The translations under genes were made by a program, and so were the position numbers. Below the pieces are notes generated by a model. The model saw only the letters and a list, made by a program, of their open reading frames with translations. It was not told the DNA's origin and did no database searches. Positions 1 to 9,559 of a stretch of DNA of 64,000 bases are shown here, one piece after another (position 1 is the stretch's first letter; the number at the start of each line of letters is the position of its first letter). The DNA comes from Acidimicrobiales bacterium. GTDB lineage: Bacteria > Actinomycetota > Acidimicrobiia > Acidimicrobiales > Aldehydirespiratoraceae. Location: positions 248,001 through 312,000 of the forward strand of contig JAQWMR010000016.1 of NCBI GenBank assembly GCA_029246685.1. Reading direction: 5' to 3'.

Positions 1-393
1 GTGCATCGCGCCAACCAGGTTGACCTCAAGACACTTCGCGAGATCAACGTCCTGGAGGTCCTCGATCGCGGCGACCGGCTCGATAGCTGCGACATTCACC
101 ACAGCGTCAAGCCCACCGAAGCGTTCGGTGCCGGCGGCGACGGCTGCCTCGATCGATGCCTGGTCCATGATGTCGCCGGGCGCGGCCACCACTCGCTCTC
201 CGGACGGATCGAGCTCAGCCGCAATGCCGGAGAGCCGCTCCTCGTTGCGGGCGACCACCACGACGTTCGCGCCATCGCGAAGCGCAGCTGCTGCGCAGGA
301 AGAGCCGAGCCCGGGGCCCACGCCGACGACCATGACTGTCTTGCCTTCGAGGATCATCCCGGGATCCTGCCACGCGCTCAGGGACGTGCCCAT
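1..393 (-). CDS. Short-chain dehydrogenase/reductase, C-terminus off the window
   Basis: This is the N-terminal part of a classical SDR, an NAD(P)-dependent oxidoreductase with a Rossmann fold. The translation has the cofactor-binding glycine motif GVGPGLGSS, a VVVVARNEERL strand after it, a D-x-M/D61-type segment (PGDIMDQ), and the NVAA motif that corresponds to NNAG/NAAG. It runs off the left edge before the catalytic Ser-Tyr-Lys region, so activity cannot be judged. The start at 393 overlaps the stop of the upstream peptidase gene by 16 bp; an internal ATG at 357 (MILEGKT) is an equally good start. It is the last visible gene of a leftward operon with the peptidase, barrel protein and MaoC genes. 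The substrate is unknown. Confidence 0.85.
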   Translation of the reverse strand, partial: MGTSLSAWQDPGMILEGKTVMVVGVGPGLGSSCAAAALRDGANVVVVARNEERLSGIAAELDPSGERVVAAPGDIMDQASIEAAVAAGTERFGGLDAVVNVAAIEPVAAIEDLQDVDLAKCLEVNLVGAMH

Positions 394-1943
394 TCGACCG
401 GCACGGGTTCGGCAGCACATGCCACGTCGAGCTCTCGCAGCGGGTCGGCGACGAACTGCTGGACGATACCGGCGATACACGTGTTCCCGAACCAGATCCC
501 GTGACCGCGGCCGTCCTGCTCGACCACGGTGGCGTTCGCCAACCCGGTCGCGGTTTCTTCGGCGTAGCTCGGCGGAGTGATGGGATCGAACGTGCCACTC
601 AGCAGCAGCGTCGGGACGTCCGACGTCACTGCTTCGTTCGCGATCGCCGGGGCGGCATCGCGCTCCCAGTCCGGGCAGGCCTCCTCGAGCGGTGACGCGG
701 CGACTGCGGTGGCGAAGCGATCATCGATCTCGGCGGTCCCGTCCACGAACGGCAGCCGGTCGTGACACTGCACGGCGAAGTACGTCCCCTCGTCGTTCCC
801 CTCCATCGCAGCGATGACGAAGCGGGCACCGGTGTGTGCGAGCCACTCCACGGAAGCCGCGTCTCGGTCGTACAGGCCACCGATGATCGCCGGCAGGTAG
901 CGCACCAGGGACTCGTGGTACATCAGCGGGAACAGGAGTTCGGCAACCCGGCGGCCGTCGAGCACCAGCTCGATCGTGCTGGGCAGCCCGGTTCGATTTC
1001 CGTGCAAGGACACGGTCATCGGGTTCGCGTCGAGCTCGTCCATGACGCGTTCGAGCGTGTCTCGCACCGAGCCGTCGGCGACGTATTGACGACAGATCGT
1101 CTCCGCCCGGCAACGAGCATCGATCAGATCGAGGGCGCGACCAGCCGACTCGACGACTGCTGCGTTCGTGTCGAGTTGCGGCGAGTAGACCCCGTCGAGC
1201 ACGACACCGACCAGACCCTGCGGCTCGTCGCGGAGCAGTTCGAGCCCGATCGTGGAGCCATAGCTGACCCCGTAGGCGGTCCATCGGTCGTATCCGAGCT
1301 CGCGCATGACGTCGACGACATCGCCGGCATGGCTTTCGGATTCCGTGTGCTGCAGCACGATGTCCTGATCCAGGCGACGCGCACAGTCCGCATACGCCTC
1401 CGCCGCGAGCACGCCTGCCTCGTCGAACGGGCTCCCCAGTAGTCGAGGGAGGGCGTCGAGGATCTCGGTGCAGTCGAAGTTCGGGCCTGCGAATCCGGTG
1501 CCGCGTTGGTCCACGAACACCTGCGTGAACGGCTGCTGCGGGAACCAGGCAGCGAGGTCCGTGCTCGCTCCCCCTGGGCCGCCCTGTAGGACGGCGGCGG
1601 GGGTGTCGAAGCCCGGGTCGTAGCCGGCAAGCATGGCGATCGTGATCCTGGTCGATCCGTCGGCCCCGTCCAAACGGTCGATCGGCACCGTCACGACGCC
1701 GCAGGACAGAGCGACGCCATCGCCCCGGACGAGCGACTCGGGACAGTCGACCTGAGCGATCGAGATTGCGGGCAGCGTCACTGTCGAGGGCTCCGCTTCG
1801 GTCGTGCTCGATGGCTCGCCGGTGGTCGACGAAGCGGCCGCGCCGTCGGGAACCGTGATGAGCGGTGGCGCGGACGAGTCGTCGCCCCCGCACGCGCCGG
1901 CAATGAGGGCCGCCGCCACAAAGGCGGCGACGCGGACGGTCAC
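378..1943 (-). CDS. Secreted alpha/beta-hydrolase, S33 (TAP-like) peptidase lipoprotein
   Basis: A 521-residue alpha/beta-hydrolase of the prolyl-aminopeptidase/tripeptidyl-aminopeptidase type, exported as a lipoprotein. Residues 1-18 form a signal peptide ending in a lipobox (AGACGG, Cys18), followed by a Ser/Thr-rich linker to about residue 60. GGPGG (121-125) is the family's oxyanion motif, DQRGTG follows at about 145, GVSYG (225-229) is the nucleophile elbow with Ser227, and a C-terminal TAP-like domain carries the acid (SGTFDPITPP) and histidine (GRGHGIWFG). The GTG start was chosen because it begins the signal peptide and overlaps the upstream stop by 4 bp (GTGA). It probably trims peptides or amino-acid esters at the cell surface; the real substrate is not visible. 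Confidence 0.93.
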   Translation of the reverse strand: MTVRVAAFVAAALIAGACGGDDSSAPPLITVPDGAAASSTTGEPSSTTEAEPSTVTLPAISIAQVDCPESLVRGDGVALSCGVVTVPIDRLDGADGSTRITIAMLAGYDPGFDTPAAVLQGGPGGASTDLAAWFPQQPFTQVFVDQRGTGFAGPNFDCTEILDALPRLLGSPFDEAGVLAAEAYADCARRLDQDIVLQHTESESHAGDVVDVMRELGYDRWTAYGVSYGSTIGLELLRDEPQGLVGVVLDGVYSPQLDTNAAVVESAGRALDLIDARCRAETICRQYVADGSVRDTLERVMDELDANPMTVSLHGNRTGLPSTIELVLDGRRVAELLFPLMYHESLVRYLPAIIGGLYDRDAASVEWLAHTGARFVIAAMEGNDEGTYFAVQCHDRLPFVDGTAEIDDRFATAVAASPLEEACPDWERDAAPAIANEAVTSDVPTLLLSGTFDPITPPSYAEETATGLANATVVEQDGRGHGIWFGNTCIAGIVQQFVADPLRELDVACAAEPVPVEWARP

Positions 1944-2743
1944 CAGAGTTGGTCGGTGTAGGTGTCGGTACCCACGATCGTCGGTAGGAACGGCGCCGCG
2001 AACACGACCTCGCCCTTGCCGCTCGCCTTCACTTCGTCGGCGTACGCGTGGAAGCGATCCCAGACCGCGGTCGGCTCGTCGTCCAGGAAGAACATCTGGA
2101 ACTGACGGTCCGTCGGCCCCGGGGGCATGCCGAGGTCCATCGGAGCCTGATCCGTATCGCCTGCGCCCATCGGCTGGTAGTGCCACGTCACCATGCTGGC
2201 GACTCCGGAGCCGTTCATCAGTGTCGGCAGCGACGTTTGTTCGAGATGTGACACAAGCTCCGCCTCCTCGACGCCCTCCGCGGGATCAACAGCGACGACT
2301 GCCAGTCCCTTGTAGGGATGATCGAACGCGAGCTCGATCGGGACGCTGTGATCGTCTCGATAGACCGAGGTCGGATGCTTCATCAACACCGTGTGGGCAT
2401 GCACCCGGTTCATGAACCCGCGGCCGTTCGAATAGAGCCAGACGACCTGATCGCCGGCCCACGCGAAGTGCTCGTCATGCTTGCCATCGAGCACCCAGTA
2501 CGTCGCGAGATACGAGCCCGCCTCGACCGGACTCGCCACGGGCGTATCGCCACGGGGGAACCGCAGGTCCTTCAATTCCTTTGTGGCGACCCACCGCTTG
2601 CCGGCGAAGAGCCACGGACCGACCATGCAACCTGCATAGAAGTGGTCCCGCTCGTACCAGCGGTTGTACTCGACCTCATGGCCCTTCTCGGGGTCGACCA
2701 TCGTGAAGAGCATCGAACCGACGGTGATCGGGTAGTCGTTCAT
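1940..2743 (-). CDS. Dimeric alpha/beta-barrel (EthD-like) protein of unknown function
   Basis: A 267-residue cytosolic protein starting MNDYPITVGSMLFTMVDP. The segment around residues 18-45 (HEVEYNRWYERDHFYAGCMVGPW) looks like the substrate-facing part of ferredoxin-like dimeric barrel proteins related to EthD, and a weaker second repeat can be seen in the C-terminal half. The start has a purine-rich GAGAGG 6-7 nt upstream. It lies between a MaoC hydratase and a secreted hydrolase, with a 4-bp overlap to the latter, so it is cotranscribed with acyl-CoA-type genes. A role in degrading an aromatic or alicyclic compound is possible but not shown. The family assignment is tentative. Confidence 0.75.
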   Translation of the reverse strand: MNDYPITVGSMLFTMVDPEKGHEVEYNRWYERDHFYAGCMVGPWLFAGKRWVATKELKDLRFPRGDTPVASPVEAGSYLATYWVLDGKHDEHFAWAGDQVVWLYSNGRGFMNRVHAHTVLMKHPTSVYRDDHSVPIELAFDHPYKGLAVVAVDPAEGVEEAELVSHLEQTSLPTLMNGSGVASMVTWHYQPMGAGDTDQAPMDLGMPPGPTDRQFQMFFLDDEPTAVWDRFHAYADEVKASGKGEVVFAAPFLPTIVGTDTYTDQLW

Positions 2744-2754
2744 ATCTAAACCTC

Positions 2755-3225
2755 TCAGGAGTCGAAGACGAGGCGGCCGATCCACTCGGCCATGAGGGCC
2801 GGCTTCTCGACGCCTTCGATCTCGACATTGATCGTGCGGGTGCTGTTGATCGCCGCGCCCTTGAGCTCGACCTTGCTGATGACGCTGTGGGCCCGGACCC
2901 GCTTGCCGGAATTCACCGGGTTGAGGAACCGCACCTTGTCGAAGCCGTAGTTGATCCCCATCATCACCCCGTCGAGCGGTGGCAGTTCCTGCTCGATCGA
3001 ATTGGTGAGGTGGACGAGCATCGACAGCGACAGGAATCCGTGGGCGATGGTGCCCCCGAACAGCGGGGTGGCCCGCTCGGCATCGAGGTGGATGAACTGA
3101 TGGTCGAGCGTGACATCGGCGAACTGATCGATCTGGTCCTGGGTGATCTCGAACCAGTCGCCGTGGCCTTCGTCCTTGCCTTCGTTGGTCTGCATGACCT
3201 CGAAGGCCTTCGCTGCGTTGCTCAT
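2755..3225 (-). CDS. MaoC-like (R)-specific enoyl-CoA hydratase
   Basis: A 156-residue single hotdog-fold protein. The hydratase signature is visible: DQIDQFADVTLDHQFIHLD holds the catalytic Asp and His spaced as in MaoC hydratases, and PLFGGTIAHGFLSLSML is the following helix motif. The length matches single-domain MaoC proteins. It hydrates a trans-2-enoyl-CoA, or a steroid- or branched-chain-derived equivalent, in the cytosol. It begins the downstream group with the barrel protein (11-bp gap). The LysR gene upstream on the same strand ends 35 bp before its start. Confidence 0.9.
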   Translation of the reverse strand: MSNAAKAFEVMQTNEGKDEGHGDWFEITQDQIDQFADVTLDHQFIHLDAERATPLFGGTIAHGFLSLSMLVHLTNSIEQELPPLDGVMMGINYGFDKVRFLNPVNSGKRVRAHSVISKVELKGAAINSTRTINVEIEGVEKPALMAEWIGRLVFDS

Positions 3226-3260
3226 CGCTCGTCTCCGGATGCTCGTCGAACGACGGGACT

Positions 3261-4124
3261 CTACGCCTCCAGCGCGTCGAGCAACAGTTGGACGGCCGGG
3301 TCCGTCGCGGCGCCTGTGCGCGTGGCAGCCACGAGTGTGCGCGAGGTGATGACTCGCCCATTCGCGAGGGCATCCGTCCCCATCTCGGCCTGCACGACCG
3401 GCAGCACCGTCCAGCCGAGGCCGAGGCCGACCATTGCTCGCAGGACCTCCGGCTGATGCGATTCCGCCACGATCTCGATCGGCGCGCCGAGCGCCTCGAG
3501 GGCGGCGACGACCGCGGCCCTCGTGTGGGAACTCTCCGGGAAGAGAACCCACGGGCCCCACGTCGCCGGCCGGCGCGGCCGAGCGCCATCCGGTGAATAG
3601 ACGGCGACGTCCTCGGTCAGCAGCGGATGAATGTCCACGCCGCGGCGGCTTTCGCCCGGATCCACGCACACGGCGAGATCGATGCTGCCTGCCTCCAACT
3701 GGTCGAGGACCTGGCCAGACGGCGCGACGGACAGGAGAAGATCGAGCTCAGGATGAGACGCCCGGAAGGAGCGGAGATGATCAGAGAAGTGACCGACCGC
3801 CGCAGCGTCGATCATCCCGACCCGCAGACGACCCGACCCGCCCCGCTGGGTGCGCTCGGCCCAGGTGGCAAGGTCACCGGTGAGGGCGACGACTTGGCGG
3901 GCATGAGCGAGCACCTCGGCTGCGGCCGGGCGCAGAACCCGCCGTCGACCTTCTCGATCGAAAAGCGGTACGCCGACGCGGCGTTCGAGTTCTGCCAGAC
4001 CCTGCGACAGCGCCGATGGGCTGACGCCGACCGACCCCGCTGCCGCGGCCCAGCTCGGGTGATCCGCAACTGCGACGAGATACTCCAATTGTCGAATCGA
4101 GAGATCAGGCAGAGCCGTCGGCAC
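3261..4124 (-). CDS. LysR-family transcriptional regulator
   Basis: A 287-residue LysR protein. Residues 8-65 form the winged helix-turn-helix (IRQLEYLVAVADHPSWAAAA, then VSPSALSQGLAELERRVGVPLFDR), followed by a periplasmic-binding-protein-like effector domain starting near residue 95 (GRLRVGMIDAAAV). The start is GTG, preceded at exactly 6 nt by TAGGGT, which fits a leaderless transcript. It is divergent from the inositol phosphate synthase gene (83 bp between starts) and lies directly upstream of the MaoC operon on its own strand, so either could be the target. The effector is unknown. Confidence 0.93.
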   Translation of the reverse strand: MPTALPDLSIRQLEYLVAVADHPSWAAAAGSVGVSPSALSQGLAELERRVGVPLFDREGRRRVLRPAAAEVLAHARQVVALTGDLATWAERTQRGGSGRLRVGMIDAAAVGHFSDHLRSFRASHPELDLLLSVAPSGQVLDQLEAGSIDLAVCVDPGESRRGVDIHPLLTEDVAVYSPDGARPRRPATWGPWVLFPESSHTRAAVVAALEALGAPIEIVAESHQPEVLRAMVGLGLGWTVLPVVQAEMGTDALANGRVITSRTLVAATRTGAATDPAVQLLLDALEA

Positions 4125-4130
4125 AGAGCC

Positions 4131-4136
4131 ACCCTA
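4131..4136 (-). promoter_or_regulatory. -10 box TAGGGT, leaderless start of LysR gene
   Basis: TAGGGT on the minus strand fits the actinobacterial TANNNT -10 element and ends 6 nt before the GTG start of the LysR gene. No clear -35 was found. The spacing predicts transcription starting at or within a base of the GTG. Confidence 0.45.
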
Positions 4137-4171
4137 CCCCTCGCAGAACAGTTCAGACTTCCTTAACCGTA

Positions 4172-4200
4172 TCCACATCATGTCAAGAACTACTTATCGT
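4172..4200 (+). promoter_or_regulatory. Candidate leaderless promoter of inositol phosphate synthase
   Basis: TCCACA (4172-4177, four of six matches to TTGACA) is followed after 17 bp by TATCGT (4195-4200), then 7 nt to the ATG at 4208. The ATG at 4202 would lie inside the initiation region, so this spacing favours 4208 as the start. The divergent LysR gene shares the region. Confidence 0.45.
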
Positions 4201-4207
4201 CATGCCC

Positions 4208-5512
<1,305 letters not shown>

Positions 5513-5547
5513 CCGCTGCACTTGGGGTCAGACCCCCGCTGCACTTT
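5513..5547. repeat. Dispersed palindromic repeat, copy A
   Basis: Starts one base after the ino1 stop. A 13-bp palindrome GGGGTCAGACCCC is flanked by two direct copies of CCGCTGCACTT. It is the GGGG variant of the element seen at 46535, 49170, 50681 and 56266. It could act as a 3'-end hairpin; no U-tract follows. Confidence 0.75.
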
Positions 5548-5615
5548 GGGAACCGGAGCGTTCAGCGCGTCGTCAGAGGGACATGACCCTTTGAACGCGC
5601 ACCGTTCTCGCGGCC

Positions 5616-6036
5616 ATGGCCGTCCTCATACTCCTCGCAATCTCGTGCGGCAGCGGCGATTCGACCAGCTCAGCGCCGGGCACCACGACAACGACCACGG
5701 CTCCCCGGCCAACAGTTGATGCGACCCGGCTCACCGAGGGCTGGGCCTGCGGTTACGGCTTCGCCGTCGGGAGCCCGGAACAGGACCTGTCGCTGAAGAT
5801 CTATTTTCAGAGCTCCCGCGAGCCGGACCGACGACATGATCGAGCCTGACGAGCCGGAACGTCGCTACGACCATACCCTCGCCGCCGTCAGCGGAACTCT
5901 CGAGATCGCCGTCACCGGCGACAACGAGGCACGTGCGCCACTGGTGGGACTCGTCGTGGAGTACGCGGACGGGCAACGGCTGGAGATCGGCGACCACGAA
6001 CTGCTCAACGACTGCTGGGGCTGCTTCGCCGGCTGA
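5616..6036 (+). pseudogene. Frameshifted small lipoprotein gene
   Basis: Two overlapping reading frames join into one plausible secreted protein of about 140 residues. The first (5616-5849) begins with a short hydrophobic stretch ending in a lipobox-like LAISCGSG and a Thr-rich linker, then WACGYGFAVGSPEQDLSLKIYF. It loses coherence near 5810, and the sequence continues in another frame (5836-6036) through TLEIAVTGDNEARAPLVGLVVE to a TGA at 6034. No known domain is recognised. A single indel around 5800-5830 would restore one gene; it could be a real mutation or a sequencing error. The signal peptide lacks the usual positive N-terminus, so the true start may also be damaged. Confidence 0.55.
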
Positions 6037-6039
6037 TCG

Positions 6040-6063
6040 GCCTTCGTTGTCGAAACCGAAGGC
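6040..6063. terminator. Hairpin between convergent genes
   Basis: GCCTTCG (6040-6046) and CGAAGGC (6057-6063) form a 7-bp stem with a 10-nt loop between the frameshifted lipoprotein gene and the convergent esterase gene. There is no U-run, so the terminator role is only a possibility. Confidence 0.3.
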
Positions 6064-6126
6064 GGAGGCATCGATCACCCCGATGCCGAGATGGATCTCT
6101 GTCTCGGTGAACCCTCGATCGACTTC

Positions 6127-6999
6127 TCATGCCAATGCCTCAGCGATCTCATCCATGGTGAACATCCAGCTAGCGTGGGCGGGATCGATCACGTCGAAGT
6201 GATCGGCTCCGGCGAAGGAAGCCACGTCGAGGAGGTCCGGCTCGGCGACAAACGTCTCATACGCGGCCGAGCGATCAAACGGCACGATGGTGTCGTCCTC
6301 GCCGTGCACGATCAGCTGTCGAACCGCGACCGGCAACAGCCGCGTCGGGTCCGCGAGGTCATAAAGGTCGGGCGCGTCGGTCGGCGCCGCACCCACGAAC
6401 CCAACGACTGCTCCCCCGCCGAGGTCAAGGTTGTTGGCGAGGTTGGCGACCGGAGCCTGACCCACGACGAGCCGAGGCACGACCGCTGGATCCGCGCCCA
6501 CCGCGCCGTTCGGCAGCTGCGCCCGCTGACCCACCCAGAAGGCCAGATGGCCGCCAGCGGAGTGCCCGACGACGGCGACCCGTTCGAGATCGAGATGATA
6601 AAAATCCGCGAGTTCGGCCAAGTGATCGACCGCGGCCGAGACATCCTCGAGTGTTCCCGGGACGCCACCGGCCTCGTCACCCACTCGCCGGTACTCGATG
6701 TTCCACGCGGCGAAGCCTCGAGAGACGGCATCCGCCGCCTGCGGCTCCGCGAGCGATGCATCGAAGGAGTTGCGCCAAAACCCACCGTGGATGAAGACGA
6801 CGACGGGATGCGGTCCCTCGCCCGCGGGGCGCGTCAACCAGGCCACCTGGTGGGGAGACGCGTCGTCGTAGTGAATCCGGATCTGGACGCCTGGGGCTGC
6901 AGTCACTGATCTGGAGTCCGGTGGCTGGACGGTGCCGATGTCTTCGCTACCGCACGCCGCGACGAACACGAGCAGCGCGGCGATAGCGACACGGCGCAC
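6127..6999 (-). CDS. Alpha/beta-hydrolase (BD-FAE/formamidase-like) lipoprotein
   Basis: A 290-residue secreted esterase. Signal peptide with lipobox VAACGS (Cys16); oxyanion motif HGGFW (71-75) typical of the hormone-sensitive-lipase/kynurenine-formamidase branch; nucleophile GHSAGG (145-150, Ser147); acid in HGEDDTIVPF and histidine in ADHFDVID near the C-terminus. All triad residues are present, so it should be active on a short acyl ester or amide outside the membrane. It starts with GTG directly after the TGA of the CoA-transferase gene (TGAGTG), so translation is probably coupled and the two are cotranscribed. The physiological substrate is unknown. Confidence 0.9.
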   Translation of the reverse strand: MRRVAIAALLVFVAACGSEDIGTVQPPDSRSVTAAPGVQIRIHYDDASPHQVAWLTRPAGEGPHPVVVFIHGGFWRNSFDASLAEPQAADAVSRGFAAWNIEYRRVGDEAGGVPGTLEDVSAAVDHLAELADFYHLDLERVAVVGHSAGGHLAFWVGQRAQLPNGAVGADPAVVPRLVVGQAPVANLANNLDLGGGAVVGFVGAAPTDAPDLYDLADPTRLLPVAVRQLIVHGEDDTIVPFDRSAAYETFVAEPDLLDVASFAGADHFDVIDPAHASWMFTMDEIAEALA

Positions 7000-9375
7000 T
7001 CAGGCGCCGTGGGGAGGGTCGGTCTCGAGCACGCCGGACTCCACAAGCGCCTCGACCTCGTCTGCGTCCACACCGAGCCAGTCCACCGCGATGTCGCGGG
7101 AGTGTTCGCCGAGGCCGGGCGCCGGGAAGATGTCGGGCCCGATCATCGCCGTCGCGTGGAACGCGCCACCTTCAAAGATCATCCGGCCGATCGGCGGCTG
7201 CTCACGCCACTGGATATAGCCGCGCGCCTCGAGGTGCGGATCGGTTGACTGGGACGCGCCGGTCAGCATCGGTCCAGCGGGCACGCCAGCGGCGATGCAG
7301 GCGTCGGTCAGCTCGTCATTCGTGACGGTCGCGGCCCACGCGGAGATCGCGGCGTCGATGCTGACCTCGGCCGCGCGTCGTCCGGGTTCGTCGAGCGTCA
7401 CGTCGAGATCGCCGCCGACGAGGCCCACGAGTGCGGACCACTCTGCGTCGTCGCGGACGCAGATCGCCGCCCAGGTGTCCTCGCCGTTCGTCGCGTACAG
7501 ACCCCACGGCGAGCCGTGATCGGAGTGGTTCCCTCGGGCGACCACAGAGCCCGGCACGAGCGATTCCTTGGCCATGAGGTCGCCCATCACACCGACGACC
7601 TGCTCGACCTGGCAGACCTCGACGTGCGCGCCGCCCTCGCCGTTGCGGCGAGCGCCGAGCGCGTTCGCCAACGCGGCGACCGCCCCCACGCGGCCAGCGA
7701 AGTGATCAGGGAAGATCGCCTGGCCGCCGACGGGCGCGTCCAGGTTCTCGTAGTTCCAGAGATGCGTCATCCCCCCTGTGACCTGCGTGTTGGGCCCGTA
7801 GCCGAGCCAGGAGGACCACAGCCCCTTGGACCCCATCAACTGGCTCGACATCATCACGATGTCCGGGTTGGCGGCCTTCATCACCTCGTAGCCAAGCCCC
7901 ATGTTGCTCATCGTGCCGGTCGAGTTGTTCTCGATCACGACATGGCTTGTGCGCGCCATCTCCGTGAGGAGCTCGATGCCGCGGTCGGTCTTGGCGTTGA
8001 TCCCCAGCGACCGTTTGCTTCGGCTCGAGGAAGCGAACGAGGGCGACATCTCGCCGCCGAGCACCATGCGGATGAAGTCGGGATAGGTGCGACTCTCGAT
8101 CTTCACGACGTCCGCGCCGTACTCGCCGAACATGCGACCGGTCTCGACACCGACCCCGCCGTGGCCGAAGTCCATGACCTTCATATCGGCGAGCGGCTTC
8201 ACCGGGTCGAGCGGGGCTACGGGCGCAGGCCGGGCCTCGCCGAGGCTCGCAAAGACGTCATCGGTGTGCTGGCCAATCGTCGGCGGCGGCGACACGGGTC
8301 CAGCTCGCTCGCCGTCGATCTCGAACCAGCCGGACGGCAACTTCATGATCCGCCCGTCGTCGAGCGTGACCTCGTCGAAGGTGCCGCGGCTCGCGAGATG
8401 GGGGTTGTCGACCACTTCGCTCGGCTTGAGGATCGGCGTACAGACGATGCCGCGGCGCTGCGCTTCCTCGCAGACATCCAACATCTTCATGTCCTTCCAC
8501 AGCTCCTCGTAGAGGGGGTTGAGGACAGCATCGGAGATCATCAGCCGGCCGACGAACCCGTCGAGATCCGGTTCCTGGAGGTAGTCCGGCTCGCCCAACC
8601 ACGCTCGGATCGCGTGCCATTGGCGAGGGCTGAGGACAACCAGGCGGACGAAGCCGTCCGCGCACGGAATGATCGTGTACACGGGTCCCGGTCCGGCCCG
8701 CATCTCTGCGCCCGGTTGGCCGGCATCGAAAGATCGGCTCCAGTTCGAGAGCGACCAGTCGGTGATCTGCGCTAGCGCTTCGTTGACGGAGAGGTCGATC
8801 ACCTGGCCGGCTCCGTTGTCCTGGCGCTGCCACAGCGCACACAGCACGGCCCAGGCGCCGACGACACTGCCGGTGTCGTCGCCGATGAGACCCGGCGGAA
8901 AGATCGGTCCGCCTTCGTGCGTGCCGGCTTTGAATGCCATGCCGCCGGTTGCCTCGATCACGGCGTCCGGCACGTCACGCCCGGCGTAGGGGCCGGTCCG
9001 GCCGTACGCGGTGATGCTGGCGACGATGAGGTGCGGATGACGGGCGCCCAGCTCGTCGGCATCGAGCCCCGACTGAGCGGTTCCCGGTTCGGTGGAGACG
9101 ACGACGGCGTCGCTGTGGAGGAGTAGGTCGTGGAGCCGGTCTCGGTCGTCATCAGCATCGAGGTCGAGCTCCACGCCGAGCTTCCCGCAGTTGCGGAACG
9201 TCCAGTAGAGCGAGTGGTCGCCGTCGGACGGCGCCATCGTTCGACTGGGCGACCCACCCGCTGGTTCGACCTTGATCACCTCGGCGCCGAGGTCGCTCAG
9301 GAAGCGGCTGCACAGCTCGCCTCTGCCGACGGTCATGTCGACAACGCGGATTCCGTTAAGTGGGCGACGGGGCAC
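7000..9375 (-). CDS. Tandem-fused class III CoA-transferase (CaiB/BaiF)
   Basis: A 791-residue protein made of two complete family III CoA-transferase units, residues about 5-400 and 405-785. Each half begins with the family's opening strand (GIRVVDMTVGRGE and MKVMDFGHGGVG) followed by GAEVIKVEP or GADVVKIES. Aspartates that could form the acyl-CoA anhydride are in GDDTGSVVG (first half) and FPDHFAGRVG (second half). Ordinary members are about 400 residues and work as homodimers, so this looks like a covalent dimer with two possibly diverged sites. The GTG start has AGGAG 6 nt upstream. It moves CoA between carboxylic acids; the acid is probably a catabolic intermediate. Cotranscribed with the downstream esterase. 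Confidence 0.93.
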   Translation of the reverse strand: MPRRPLNGIRVVDMTVGRGELCSRFLSDLGAEVIKVEPAGGSPSRTMAPSDGDHSLYWTFRNCGKLGVELDLDADDDRDRLHDLLLHSDAVVVSTEPGTAQSGLDADELGARHPHLIVASITAYGRTGPYAGRDVPDAVIEATGGMAFKAGTHEGGPIFPPGLIGDDTGSVVGAWAVLCALWQRQDNGAGQVIDLSVNEALAQITDWSLSNWSRSFDAGQPGAEMRAGPGPVYTIIPCADGFVRLVVLSPRQWHAIRAWLGEPDYLQEPDLDGFVGRLMISDAVLNPLYEELWKDMKMLDVCEEAQRRGIVCTPILKPSEVVDNPHLASRGTFDEVTLDDGRIMKLPSGWFEIDGERAGPVSPPPTIGQHTDDVFASLGEARPAPVAPLDPVKPLADMKVMDFGHGGVGVETGRMFGEYGADVVKIESRTYPDFIRMVLGGEMSPSFASSSRSKRSLGINAKTDRGIELLTEMARTSHVVIENNSTGTMSNMGLGYEVMKAANPDIVMMSSQLMGSKGLWSSWLGYGPNTQVTGGMTHLWNYENLDAPVGGQAIFPDHFAGRVGAVAALANALGARRNGEGGAHVEVCQVEQVVGVMGDLMAKESLVPGSVVARGNHSDHGSPWGLYATNGEDTWAAICVRDDAEWSALVGLVGGDLDVTLDEPGRRAAEVSIDAAISAWAATVTNDELTDACIAAGVPAGPMLTGASQSTDPHLEARGYIQWREQPPIGRMIFEGGAFHATAMIGPDIFPAPGLGEHSRDIAVDWLGVDADEVEALVESGVLETDPPHGA

Positions 9376-9461
9376 GTGCTCTCCTGGGTGTTGCCTTGCC
9401 TGGCGGGATCGTAGATCGACACCGGTCGGAGGGCACACCGAGCGCCGCTGCTCGCGTGCGA

Positions 9462-9536
9462 GCATCGTCAACCGCCCGCCACCTCGGCCACGCCGACTTC
9501 CTCCGAGAGTCCATCGACAGCCGCTACGGCGACTAA
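9462..9536 (+). pseudogene. Possible C-terminal remnant of a lost gene
   Basis: In one frame the sequence reads as a coherent short tail, RHLGHADFLRESIDSRYGD, ending at a TAA (9534-9536) directly followed by a partial copy of the dispersed repeat. Intact genes in this window end in the same way (49169, 50716, 56301). No family can be assigned from about 20 residues. Confidence 0.25.
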
Positions 9537-9547
9537 CCGCTGCACTT
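9537..9547. repeat. Partial dispersed repeat, copy B
   Basis: CCGCTGCACTT, the flanking unit of the repeat family, without the palindromic core, placed immediately after a TAA. Identical to the flanks of copy A. Confidence 0.5.
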
Positions 9548-9559
9548 TCCGGGTTGGCG

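Noticed and set aside
4141..4201. TTGACA on the minus strand near 4180 as the LysR -35
   Set aside because: No -10 box follows at 16-18 bp, while TAGGGT closer to the LysR start has the recurrent leaderless spacing.
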